Assembly (NCBI GenBank): GCA_027592155.1
Contig: JAQCKY010000118.1
Span: 1 to 6,763 of the forward strand
Source: Pseudomonadota bacterium
GTDB lineage: Bacteria > Pseudomonadota > Alphaproteobacteria > Rhodospirillales > UBA2165
Reading direction: 5' to 3'
Length of the DNA: 6,763 nt
Made by a program: the position numbers and the translations under genes. The stretch's first letter is position 1; every line of letters begins with the position of its first letter. Below the pieces are notes generated by a model. It saw only the letters and a program-made list of their open reading frames with translations. It did no database searches and was not told where the DNA came from. Positions 1-6,641 of this stretch are shown here, in pieces.

Positions 1-3000
1 TTGTTGATTGCCGCCGTGGTTTTCGTTCTTGTCGCGCCCAATTTTGTCGATTGGAACGGCTATAAGGGCGAGATCTCGGATCGCGCGATGTCCGCGACGG
101 GGAGAAATCTTGAGATTCTCGGGGATATAAAGATCTCGGTCTTTCCCGTGCCTACGGTCCGCGCAGAAAAGGTGCGGATTGCTAATGTCGAGGGTGCGGC
201 CACTGCCGACATGGTCTCTCTCGAATCATTGGAGGTTCGGGTGGCTTTGCTGCCGCTGCTCGGTGGATCGGTCCAATTCCAATCAATCAAGCTGGTCGAC
301 CCCGTCATTAATATCGAAAAGATGGCGGACGGGAAAACGAACCTGGTGTTTACGCCCAAAGGTGCCGCGCCTGCGTCGGAATCCGGAGATGCCGGTGGTG
401 CTGCACCTTCCGACGGGACGAGCGGCGCGGCGGGGGCCATTCGGATCGACGATCTCGTCATCGAAAACGGTACCCTCGTTTACCGGGATAGTCCGGCGGG
501 CACGGAGGAGCGTGTTGAAAAGCTCAATAGCCGTTTTGCCGCGGCTTCCCTCAACGGTCCGATGGAAACCGACGGCACGGCAGTGGTTCGGGGGTTCCCG
601 ATCAGTTTCGATGTTTCCATGGGGAACATCGTTCATGGACGGACGGTTCCGATGTCTGTTGAGATCGGCGTCGCCCCCGGTGACGTTAAAGCGCGTTTGA
701 GCGGGAGCGTGGCAAGTCTGAAGGACGCGCCACGTTTTAAAGGAAAGCTGACGGTCAAGGGCGCGGATCTTGGCTCGTTCCTTGAGAGCCTCTCAAAGGG
801 CGCCGGCGGCCTGCCTCTATTGCAGCGGCCGTTCGGGTTAACAGCCGACATTCAAGCAAATCAAAAATCCGCCGAGGTGACCTCGATTGCGGTAAATCTT
901 GGAGACACAAAAGGGACCGGAAAGGTAACGGTTACTTTGGCCGATACGATCAGCACAAAAGCCGAATTGCAATTCAGCCAATTGGACCTGGATGCCCAGC
1001 TTACCGCTGCCGCGAAGCCCGCCGCACCTAAGAATACAGATGTTAAAAAAATTGGCCCGGCGCCGTCCCCGAAGGCCGTGCCTGCCGGTGCAAACTCACC
1101 GGCTGCGGTTGAATTCCCCAAAAACATCAATGCTGAGCTCGATATCGGCGTCGAAGCCATTACCTTTCGCAAAGCGCTAATTCGTCAGGGGAAATTCAGC
1201 GCGTCGCTCTCGAACGGAGAGATTACGCTCAATCAATTATCAGCATTGCTGCCGGGTGGATCGGACTTTGCGGTGTTCGGTTTTGCCGCGGTGGGCCCCA
1301 ATGGGCCGGCGTTCGAGGGCAATATCGATATGACGACCAACGATTTGCGCGCGATGTTGAAATGGGCCGGTGCGCCGGATGTCGCCGTTGCTCCTGAACG
1401 GCTCCGCAAGTTGAAACTTGCCGGTAAAGTGGTGGCTGACGCCAAAAATATACGCTTGAATGAAATTGCCGTTCAACTCGATAATACCCGGATCAACGGC
1501 GCCGCGACGATCGCCCTTCGGGACCGCCCGGCTCTGGGTATTAATCTGGTCGTCGATAGCATCAATCTGGATGGATATCTGCCCAGTGCGGCGCCTGCGG
1601 ATAAAGCCGGTGCGAAAGAAACAACGGGAACGACTGCTTCTTCCGGGCAGCCGATGCCTGCATCTCAACCCGATCCCTTCGCGGCACTTTCGGCACTCGG
1701 TCGTTTCGACGCCAACATAAAGGCATCGGTCGGCCGGCTCACCTTGCGGGATACCCCGGTTCGTAATTTGGCGCTGGATGCGACGTTATTTAATGGGGCT
1801 TTGGCGCTCCGCAACTTCTCGGCCGATGACTTTGCCGGGTTGGCCCTGAAGGTTGGCGGCAATTTTTCCGGGTTTCTGAATACGCAGGGGCCCATCGATC
1901 CTACGGTTAAGGGACTGAAGATCGATGTGCGCGGCAAAGATCTTTCTCGTCTGGTGAAAATGGCGGGCATCGCACTGCCGTTTCCGGCAAAACAATTGGG
2001 ATCGGTCGAGATCACCAGCCAGCTCGATGGGCGCCTCCTGGATAAACTTCAAACCACGACCGAGTTGCGGGCTGCCGGGGGCCGATTGAATCTGGATGGC
2101 GAGATCGTGCCCCTCAGTTTGTCGCCCGCGGTTGATGCCGAGTTTAAATTTATGCATCCGAATGTGGTTCGTCTGGCCCGCCTGGCCGGCGTCGATTATC
2201 GGCCAAATAGGGCGAACTTTGGCGGTCTTAATATTGCCGGCCGGTTGTCCGCGGACCTTAAGGCCGTGACGGTCTCGAACCTGATTGCGACGGTCGGCCC
2301 TCTCGCCGCCAAAGGGCGCGTCAAAGCCGATATGACGGGCCCGCGGCCTAAGGTGGACCTTACGCTATCGACAAATGCGTTCCGAATTGATGACTTTTTG
2401 CCGGCGAAACGCCGATCTGGTTTAGGGCCCGGTTTGGACACTCCGCGCGTTATTCCGGCGGCCTGGCGACCAGGGATGCCGTTGTCGAATTTTATCCATC
2501 AAATTGCCACAGGCGCGGATGGCCGCTGGCCGACGGAACCGATCGATCTGTCTGTCATGCGGTCGCTAGATGCTGATTTCAAGATCACCTCGACGGCGAT
2601 AAGCTTCGATACGATTAAGGTCGATCAATCGGTCATCAGCGGCACCTTATCCAACGGTGTGCTGTCGACACGTCAGCTAACGGGAACTGTTTTCGGGGGC
2701 GCCCTGACGGGCAGCGCCCAAGTGACGGAGGGCGGCAGCAATAGCCGCATTGCGTCGAAGGTATCGGTCAAAAACCTGGATGCCGCCCGCGCCGCAAAGG
2801 CGGCCGGTCAGTCCTCGGTGGGTGCCGGCAAGGTCAATTTGGATCTGGATGTTACAAGCACGGGCGGTTCGGTCGCGCGTTTGATCTCGGCCCTCAACGG
2901 TAACGGTTCTTTGCAGGTTAACGGTCTCGACGTCAGCGGTTCGGGTACGGGGCTTTTGTTACAGCCGCTCTATGCGCTTGTCGGCGGCCTGAACCAAGTC

Positions 3001-3516
3001 TTCGGGGCGTTAGCGGGTGGGCGTACTCAAAAGCGCGGCCTCGCCGATCTTGGCGGAACCTTTGTGATCCGCAACGGTGTGGCATCGTTTTCAGATTTCA
3101 AACTGGCTTCAACTCTGGGCAACGGTGATGCGCGCGGCACCGTCGATTTGCCGAACTGGGTGATCGATACTGCCGGGGAAATGCAAGTTGCCCAAAATTT
3201 GCTGGTGACAAAGGGTATCTTGAAAGTACCGTTTACGGCTCGTGGCCCCTTGGACGCGCCGAAGGTCAATTTTTCGCTACCGAAGGGCGGTCTGCCGATC
3301 CCGACGGATATATTTACCAAGAAGGGTGCGAAAAATCTGCTGAAAGGACTTCTCGGCGGTGGTCAAACCCAAACCGCGCCAGCGCAACAGCAAACCGCAC
3401 CATCGTCAGGTGGGCTGGCACCTCCGCCACCCTTGCCGGAGGATCAGAAACAACAACCGGCTTCTCAGAAGCCGGAAGATATTCTGAAAGGATTGCTTCG
3501 AGGGTTTGGCCGGTAA
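1..3516 (+). CDS. AsmA family envelope protein (5' end outside window)
   Basis: This is a large AsmA-family protein of at least 1171 residues. Family members are anchored in the inner membrane and extend through the periplasm; they are linked to outer-membrane biogenesis and, by recent models, to phospholipid transfer between membranes. The N-terminus is a hydrophobic segment (residues 1-13) running into the typical AsmA stretch PNFVDWNGYKGEI. The body is beta-rich, with a C-terminal AsmA-like region at about 880-1100, including GNGSLQVNGLDVSG near 965, DLGGTFVIRNG near 1017 and GPLDAPKVNFSLP near 1082. Low-complexity Ala/Pro/Gly linkers lie near 119-148, 337-370 and 531-560, and a Gln/Pro-rich tail covers about 1122-1159. 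The reading frame is open from base 1. Because the membrane segment is short and lacks a basic N-terminal end, the true start is probably several codons upstream of the window and the TTG at base 1 is internal. It ends in TAA, 6 bases from the convergent next gene. The exact AsmA subfamily is not resolved. Confidence 0.9.
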   Translation: MLIAAVVFVLVAPNFVDWNGYKGEISDRAMSATGRNLEILGDIKISVFPVPTVRAEKVRIANVEGAATADMVSLESLEVRVALLPLLGGSVQFQSIKLVDPVINIEKMADGKTNLVFTPKGAAPASESGDAGGAAPSDGTSGAAGAIRIDDLVIENGTLVYRDSPAGTEERVEKLNSRFAAASLNGPMETDGTAVVRGFPISFDVSMGNIVHGRTVPMSVEIGVAPGDVKARLSGSVASLKDAPRFKGKLTVKGADLGSFLESLSKGAGGLPLLQRPFGLTADIQANQKSAEVTSIAVNLGDTKGTGKVTVTLADTISTKAELQFSQLDLDAQLTAAAKPAAPKNTDVKKIGPAPSPKAVPAGANSPAAVEFPKNINAELDIGVEAITFRKALIRQGKFSASLSNGEITLNQLSALLPGGSDFAVFGFAAVGPNGPAFEGNIDMTTNDLRAMLKWAGAPDVAVAPERLRKLKLAGKVVADAKNIRLNEIAVQLDNTRINGAATIALRDRPALGINLVVDSINLDGYLPSAAPADKAGAKETTGTTASSGQPMPASQPDPFAALSALGRFDANIKASVGRLTLRDTPVRNLALDATLFNGALALRNFSADDFAGLALKVGGNFSGFLNTQGPIDPTVKGLKIDVRGKDLSRLVKMAGIALPFPAKQLGSVEITSQLDGRLLDKLQTTTELRAAGGRLNLDGEIVPLSLSPAVDAEFKFMHPNVVRLARLAGVDYRPNRANFGGLNIAGRLSADLKAVTVSNLIATVGPLAAKGRVKADMTGPRPKVDLTLSTNAFRIDDFLPAKRRSGLGPGLDTPRVIPAAWRPGMPLSNFIHQIATGADGRWPTEPIDLSVMRSLDADFKITSTAISFDTIKVDQSVISGTLSNGVLSTRQLTGTVFGGALTGSAQVTEGGSNSRIASKVSVKNLDAARAAKAAGQSSVGAGKVNLDLDVTSTGGSVARLISALNGNGSLQVNGLDVSGSGTGLLLQPLYALVGGLNQVFGALAGGRTQKRGLADLGGTFVIRNGVASFSDFKLASTLGNGDARGTVDLPNWVIDTAGEMQVAQNLLVTKGILKVPFTARGPLDAPKVNFSLPKGGLPIPTDIFTKKGAKNLLKGLLGGGQTQTAPAQQQTAPSSGGLAPPPPLPEDQKQQPASQKPEDILKGLLRGFGR

Positions 3517-3522
3517 TCCGCT

Positions 3523-4524
3523 TTAGGCGATGCGAATTATCGCCAGGGCGGCAAGCCAAATGAGTATGATAAGGCCGGCCACGATCAGCATATAGGATGC
3601 CCGCCGGAGGTCATGAGCGACGGCCCGGGCCGTTCCCTCCCCGAGCCAGGGTGCGTCCAGCGTTTTGCCGTCGCGTTTTACGGGCCCACCCAGCGAAACC
3701 GTCAGAGCCCCGGCCATCGCCGCAATCGTTCTTCCGCCCGGCCCCAGTGGATGGGATGAAGCGTATTTTGACATAGTCGTTAAGCAACGCCGGGGGTTCG
3801 TTGCCCCGACAAAAAGACTGGCGATCGCGAGAAACAATCCGCCGAGCCAGATCGGAATGAAATTCAGAATTCCGTCGAGGATTTTTGCGGAAAAGCCAAA
3901 GGCCTGATGACTTGGTCGATCATATCCAATTGTCTGAGCCATAATGCGCGCGGCGAGATAGATCATCAGGCCGATTGGTCCCAACAGCGCATACCAAATG
4001 ATGGGACCCAGGGCGGCGTCGACGATGCGCGTTGTGCTCCATTCTAAGGCCGAACGGACAATGGCATGTTCGTCCGGCAGCTCTGAGACCACCCCTGTAA
4101 TTCTGGCAACGTGCGCGCGCGCGGTGGCCATGTTTCCTCGTTGAACATGTCCTCCAACGGTTCGGAGAAATCTCACCGACTGTCCTTGGCCCAAGACGAT
4201 GACCAGAAGGACTAATTCGACGATCCATCCACGGGACCAAATCTGTCCGGCCCGCATGATCGCCCAACCGACGGCGCTTGAGAGGATAAGGATGATGATG
4301 AGGGTCAGCGTTCCACGAACGGCCCGATCCAGTTGGGAGCGGGTAGGACGGTTTAACTTATGGTCAAACCAGCCGACGAGCCCGGCAAGCAGGTTCGCCG
4401 GATGACCGCGACTGGCGTTGATTCTGGCGAACTGCCCAATTACAAATTCGCCGATTAAGGCGGTTACGATGAGCACGAGAGGGTCAATACTCCCCGCGCT
4501 GCCAAGAAGCGGAAGCTGGAACAT
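3523..4524 (-). CDS. Divergent CobD/CbiB-like integral membrane protein
   Basis: This 333-residue polytopic membrane protein matches CobD/CbiB in length and layout. CobD/CbiB is the inner-membrane adenosylcobinamide-phosphate synthase of cobalamin synthesis. Hydrophobic segments lie at about 14-32, 69-90, 99-113, 170-195, 222-243 and 310-331. Family features that remain are E161, D169 and P174, IGY at 199-201, D217/N221/P224 in DGILNFIP, AGAL (271-274) followed by LGGP (278-281), and APWLG (291-295). Other hallmarks are altered. The GRDT position reads GVVS (144-147), the AEN position reads TTR (164-166), the YKAxNTLDSMxGY segment reads YLAARIMAQTIGY (189-201), and the PN motif reads PL (259-260). 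I see the homology clearly, but I infer that the classical reaction may be lost or changed. The ATG at 4524 has only AAGAGA directly against it, a poor ribosome site; a GTG at residue 17 is a less likely alternative. No other cobalamin gene is nearby. Automated pipelines would probably call it cobD. Confidence 0.8.
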   Translation of the reverse strand: MFQLPLLGSAGSIDPLVLIVTALIGEFVIGQFARINASRGHPANLLAGLVGWFDHKLNRPTRSQLDRAVRGTLTLIIILILSSAVGWAIMRAGQIWSRGWIVELVLLVIVLGQGQSVRFLRTVGGHVQRGNMATARAHVARITGVVSELPDEHAIVRSALEWSTTRIVDAALGPIIWYALLGPIGLMIYLAARIMAQTIGYDRPSHQAFGFSAKILDGILNFIPIWLGGLFLAIASLFVGATNPRRCLTTMSKYASSHPLGPGGRTIAAMAGALTVSLGGPVKRDGKTLDAPWLGEGTARAVAHDLRRASYMLIVAGLIILIWLAALAIIRIA

Positions 4525-4675
4525 TCTCTTAAAATGAGGTTAGTCCGGTTAGCCGTCAACAATTTCAACGAAGCCGAGATTATCGGTTTCACCCGATCGT
4601 GACCGAAAGAATTCTTGCTGCTGTCCCATCCCGGCTGATAGATAGGGCCGAGTGGCTGCGAAAGGCATCCTCCCA
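4525..4675. other. Divergent intergenic region between cobD-like gene and sco1
   Basis: This 151-base stretch separates two divergently transcribed genes and must hold the start signals for both unless sco1 is expressed otherwise. On the minus strand a TTGACG/CATTTT promoter candidate is visible. On the plus strand I find no convincing -35/-10 pair; TTGCTG at 4615-4620 has a well-spaced but poor partner, and GATTAT at 4578-4583 lacks a -35. Small dyads occur at 4574-4586 (CCGA-N5-TCGG) and 4582-4597 (ATCGG-N6-CCGAT, sharing the middle arm). There is no sign of a small gene or RNA. Confidence 0.5.
4531..4559 (-). promoter_or_regulatory. Candidate sigma70-type promoter of the cobD-like gene
   Basis: Read on the minus strand, TTGACG (4559-4554) matches the -35 consensus at five of six positions. 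It is followed by a 17-base spacer and then CATTTT (4536-4531), which matches the -10 consensus at only three of six. Transcription would begin about 7 bases on, essentially at the ATG at 4524, so the message would be leaderless or nearly so. The spacer holds two CTAACC hexamers (4552-4547 and 4543-4538) in direct repeat with a 9-base period, a possible operator. The -35 and spacing are good but the -10 is weak, so this is a prediction only. Confidence 0.3.
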
Positions 4676-5311
4676 ATGCCCATGAAACGCGTATTACTCT
4701 ATCTCGGTGTCACCATCCTCGTCGTGGCGATTGGTGTGGCTTTGCAGCTCTCTAATAAGTCGAGCGATGAGATTGTGGTGCGGACGATTTCCCGGGATGC
4801 GGCCTCTCCCGGCAAACCCAATATCGGCGGCCCCTTTACACTGGTTGATCACACCGGTCGGACGGTCACGAACAAAGATTTTTTGGGTAAACATCTGCTC
4901 GTTTTCTTCGGCTATACCTATTGTCCCGATGTTTGCCCCACCAACCTCACGGCAATCACCCAGGCCCTTGAGTTGATCGGCAAGGACGCGGAGAAAGTGC
5001 AGCCTCTTTTTGTTACTGTTGATGCCTTGCGCGATACGCCGGAACAAATGGCGATGTATGTCGAGCATTTTCACAAAAGCCTGATCGGACTGACAGGCTC
5101 CGCAGAGCAGCTCAAGAGAGCAGCCGACGCCTATAAAATTTATTCCGCGAAGATTAAAGAAGACGCTAACGATCCGGAGGACTATCTGATGGATCACTCG
5201 GCGATTACCTATCTGATGGGGCCGGACGGTAAATATAAAAGCTTCTTCCGCCAGAATTTGGATGCCGACCTCATTGCCTTGCGCCTTAAGGATGCTTTGA
5301 ACGCGAAGTAG
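4676..5311 (+). CDS. SCO1/SenC/PrrC family copper chaperone
   Basis: This is a thioredoxin-fold copper protein that family knowledge links to delivering copper to the CuA site of cytochrome c oxidase, acting on the periplasmic face of the inner membrane. Counting from the ATG at 4676 (211 residues), an uncleaved signal anchor spans about residues 6-25. The domain opens with GGPFTLVDHTGRTVT (51-65). The copper-binding CPDVC motif gives Cys83 and Cys87, and the third ligand is His174 in the DHSAITYLMGPDG segment. All three ligands are intact, and the length is normal for bacterial Sco proteins. Possible starts are GTG 4652, ATG 4676 and ATG 4682. I favour 4676 because AAAGG (4661-4665) lies 10 bases upstream; 4682 would remove only two residues. 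No cytochrome oxidase gene is in the window. The next gene follows after 88 bases on the same strand, so read-through is possible. Confidence 0.93.
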   Translation: MPMKRVLLYLGVTILVVAIGVALQLSNKSSDEIVVRTISRDAASPGKPNIGGPFTLVDHTGRTVTNKDFLGKHLLVFFGYTYCPDVCPTNLTAITQALELIGKDAEKVQPLFVTVDALRDTPEQMAMYVEHFHKSLIGLTGSAEQLKRAADAYKIYSAKIKEDANDPEDYLMDHSAITYLMGPDGKYKSFFRQNLDADLIALRLKDALNAK

Positions 5312-5399
5312 AACAGTGGCTGAAACCGTGCCGCATTTTCTGGCGCCCCCGCGCCGAACCGGTTAGAACCAAGCTTGGCCTACCCCGGAGACCACTGCC
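5312..5399. other. Short intergenic gap with hairpin and palindromes
   Basis: This 88-base gap holds a GGCGC-CCCC-GCGCC hairpin (5342-5355) with no T-tract on either strand. It is followed by the palindromes AACCGGTT (5357-5364) and CCAAGCTTGG (5369-5378). The ribosome-binding sequence CGGAG of the next gene sits at 5386-5390. A processing or partial termination point between sco1 and ycgN is possible but unproven. Confidence 0.3.
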
Positions 5400-5876
5400 T
5401 TGGCGGACGAAAAAGCAATCGACAAAAATAGCGAGCCGTTCTGGCGCAGCAAGACGCTGGATGAGATGTCGCTCGATGAATGGGAATCGCTCTGCGACGG
5501 GTGCGGGCGTTGCTGTCTGCACAAACTCGAAGAAGCCGATACCGGAGAGCTTTCCTACACCAATGTCGCCTGCCGGTTGCTTGACCTCAATAGTTGCTAT
5601 TGCACGGATTACGTAAACCGCACCTTCCGTGTGCCGGATTGTGTCGAGCTGACAATTCAAAGCATGAAAACCGTGCGCTGGCTGCCGCCGACCTGTGCGT
5701 ACCGGTTGGTGGGGGAAGGTAAGGATCTCAAATGGTGGCACCCGCTTGTCTCGGGGGATCCCGATACCGTTCATCAAGCCGGTGTTTCCGTCCGTGGCCG
5801 TGTGGTTCTCGAAGATGAGGCCATCGACCTAGAAGATTATATCACCGAGTGGCCGGCCGAGGATCCAACCGCCTGA
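5400..5876 (+). CDS. ycgN: YcgN/UPF0260 family cysteine-cluster protein
   Basis: This 158-residue cytoplasmic protein has no signal peptide or membrane segment. It matches the YcgN (UPF0260, CxxCxxCC) family, whose biochemical role is not established. The family opening is visible: EPFWRSKTLDEMSLDEWESL at about residues 12-31. The hallmark CDGCGRCC follows, with Cys32, Cys35, Cys38 and Cys39. Further cysteines are at 58, 66, 68, 81 and 99, and WWHPLVSGD at 112-120 is also typical. The cysteine pattern suggests metal or iron-sulfur binding, an inference from composition only. The start is TTG at 5400, supported by CGGAG ending 9 bases upstream, by an in-frame stop at 5364-5366 and by agreement with the family N-terminus. 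The next in-frame ATG (5466) would cut off conserved residues. The stop codon overlaps the next gene's ATG by one base. Confidence 0.9.
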   Translation: MADEKAIDKNSEPFWRSKTLDEMSLDEWESLCDGCGRCCLHKLEEADTGELSYTNVACRLLDLNSCYCTDYVNRTFRVPDCVELTIQSMKTVRWLPPTCAYRLVGEGKDLKWWHPLVSGDPDTVHQAGVSVRGRVVLEDEAIDLEDYITEWPAEDPTA

Positions 5877-6637
5877 TGGCCGGGACGCTCATTCCCGCGA
5901 CGGCGGAATCGCCGATGCTGATAAAGGCGCCTGGTGATACGAAGGGCGTTGATTGGTTCCTCCATATGGCCGATCAACAGATTCCGGTTGCGGTTAAACG
6001 CCATCGTAAGGCGCGGCGGATTATCCTCCGCATCGATCCGGAAACCGATGGTGTTTCGGTCACTCTACCGAGCCGGGCCGCCGCGTCCGAAGCTGCCGAT
6101 TTCATCCGCGATCGAGGATCTTGGATCGTCGAACGGCTTGCCAAACTACCCGGGCGGACAATCCTCCGGGATGGGGCGGAAATTACGATACTGGGTCAGA
6201 ACTATGTCATTCGTCATGATGGGCTTGGCCGCGGGGCGCCAACTATCACCGGAGACGAGATATTTGTTACGGGGCGGCCCGAGCATCTTTCCCGGCGGAT
6301 CACCGATTGGCTCAAGGAACGGGCGCGCCAAGAAATTTCGCCGCGCGCACATGCATTGGCTTGGCGTCTCGACCGGCGGGGCGGAAAAATTTCCATCCGC
6401 GATACCCGTTCCCGCTGGGGGTCCTGCGCGACCAATGGAAATTTGTCGTTTTCCTGGCGGCTGGTTATGGCACCGGATTGGGTCCTGGACTATGTCGTCG
6501 CCCATGAGGCCGCTCACCTTGTTCATCACAATCACAGCCGCGAATTCTGGAACGTGGTTTCCAGCCTGGATGTTGACGTCGAAGCGAGCCGTCGCTGGTT
6601 AAATACCAATGGCGGACGGCTTCACCGGGTAGGGTGA
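5876..6637 (+). CDS. YgjP/DUF45 family zinc metallopeptidase
   Basis: This 253-residue protein belongs to the YgjP-type DUF45 (M48-like, SprT/WLM-related) metallopeptidases. Their substrates are mostly unknown. An N-terminal beta-rich part includes the typical KRHRKARRIILRIDP stretch (41-55). The family signature TRSRWGSC is at 177-184. The zinc site HEAAH has His210 and His214 as ligands with Glu211 as catalytic base, and the following NHSREFW supplies the probable third ligand, His220. The active site therefore looks complete. There is no signal peptide, so it is likely cytoplasmic. The ATG at 5876 is chosen because it overlaps the ycgN stop as TGATG, a usual arrangement for translational coupling, with GAGGA at 5859-5863 upstream. 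GTG 5849 and ATG 5915 are alternatives; the first 20-25 residues look poorly conserved, so 5915 cannot be excluded. A 4-base gap leads to the next gene. Confidence 0.9.
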   Translation: MAGTLIPATAESPMLIKAPGDTKGVDWFLHMADQQIPVAVKRHRKARRIILRIDPETDGVSVTLPSRAAASEAADFIRDRGSWIVERLAKLPGRTILRDGAEITILGQNYVIRHDGLGRGAPTITGDEIFVTGRPEHLSRRITDWLKERARQEISPRAHALAWRLDRRGGKISIRDTRSRWGSCATNGNLSFSWRLVMAPDWVLDYVVAHEAAHLVHHNHSREFWNVVSSLDVDVEASRRWLNTNGGRLHRVG

Positions 6638-6641
6638 GGGC

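Noticed and set aside
1..3. TTG at base 1 as the true start of asmA
   Set aside because: AsmA proteins normally begin with a few basic and hydrophobic residues before this point, and the window edge coincides with the codon, so it is more likely internal.
1240..1668. Long antisense open frame (142 codons) inside asmA
   Set aside because: It has no family resemblance, an arginine-rich composition typical of antisense frames in GC-rich genes, and lies fully within a well-supported coding region. Similar antisense frames at 60-461, 283-636 and 1786-2157 were rejected for the same reason.
3526..3544. GGCGAT-N7-ATCGCC inverted repeat at the end of the cobD-like gene
   Set aside because: The stem is only 6 bases, lies inside the last codons and is not followed by a T-tract on either strand, so it is not supported as an intrinsic terminator.
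4615..4643. TTGCTG-N17-ATAGAT as a promoter for sco1
   Set aside because: The -10 partner matches the consensus at only two positions, so the spacing alone does not support a call.
4652..4675. Upstream GTG as the sco1 start
   Set aside because: It would add eight residues without family support. The AGGG before it is only 4 bases away, whereas the ATG at 4676 has AAAGG at a better distance.
5286..5777. Antisense open frame covering ycgN and the preceding gap
   Set aside because: The plus-strand frame carries the diagnostic CDGCGRCC pattern and a good ribosome site; the antisense frame has no recognisable features.
5934..6602. Long open frame of 222 codons on the plus strand, shifted relative to the metallopeptidase
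   Set aside because: The overlapping frame contains intact HEAAH and TRSRWGSC motifs and a coupled start, so the shifted frame is a shadow.
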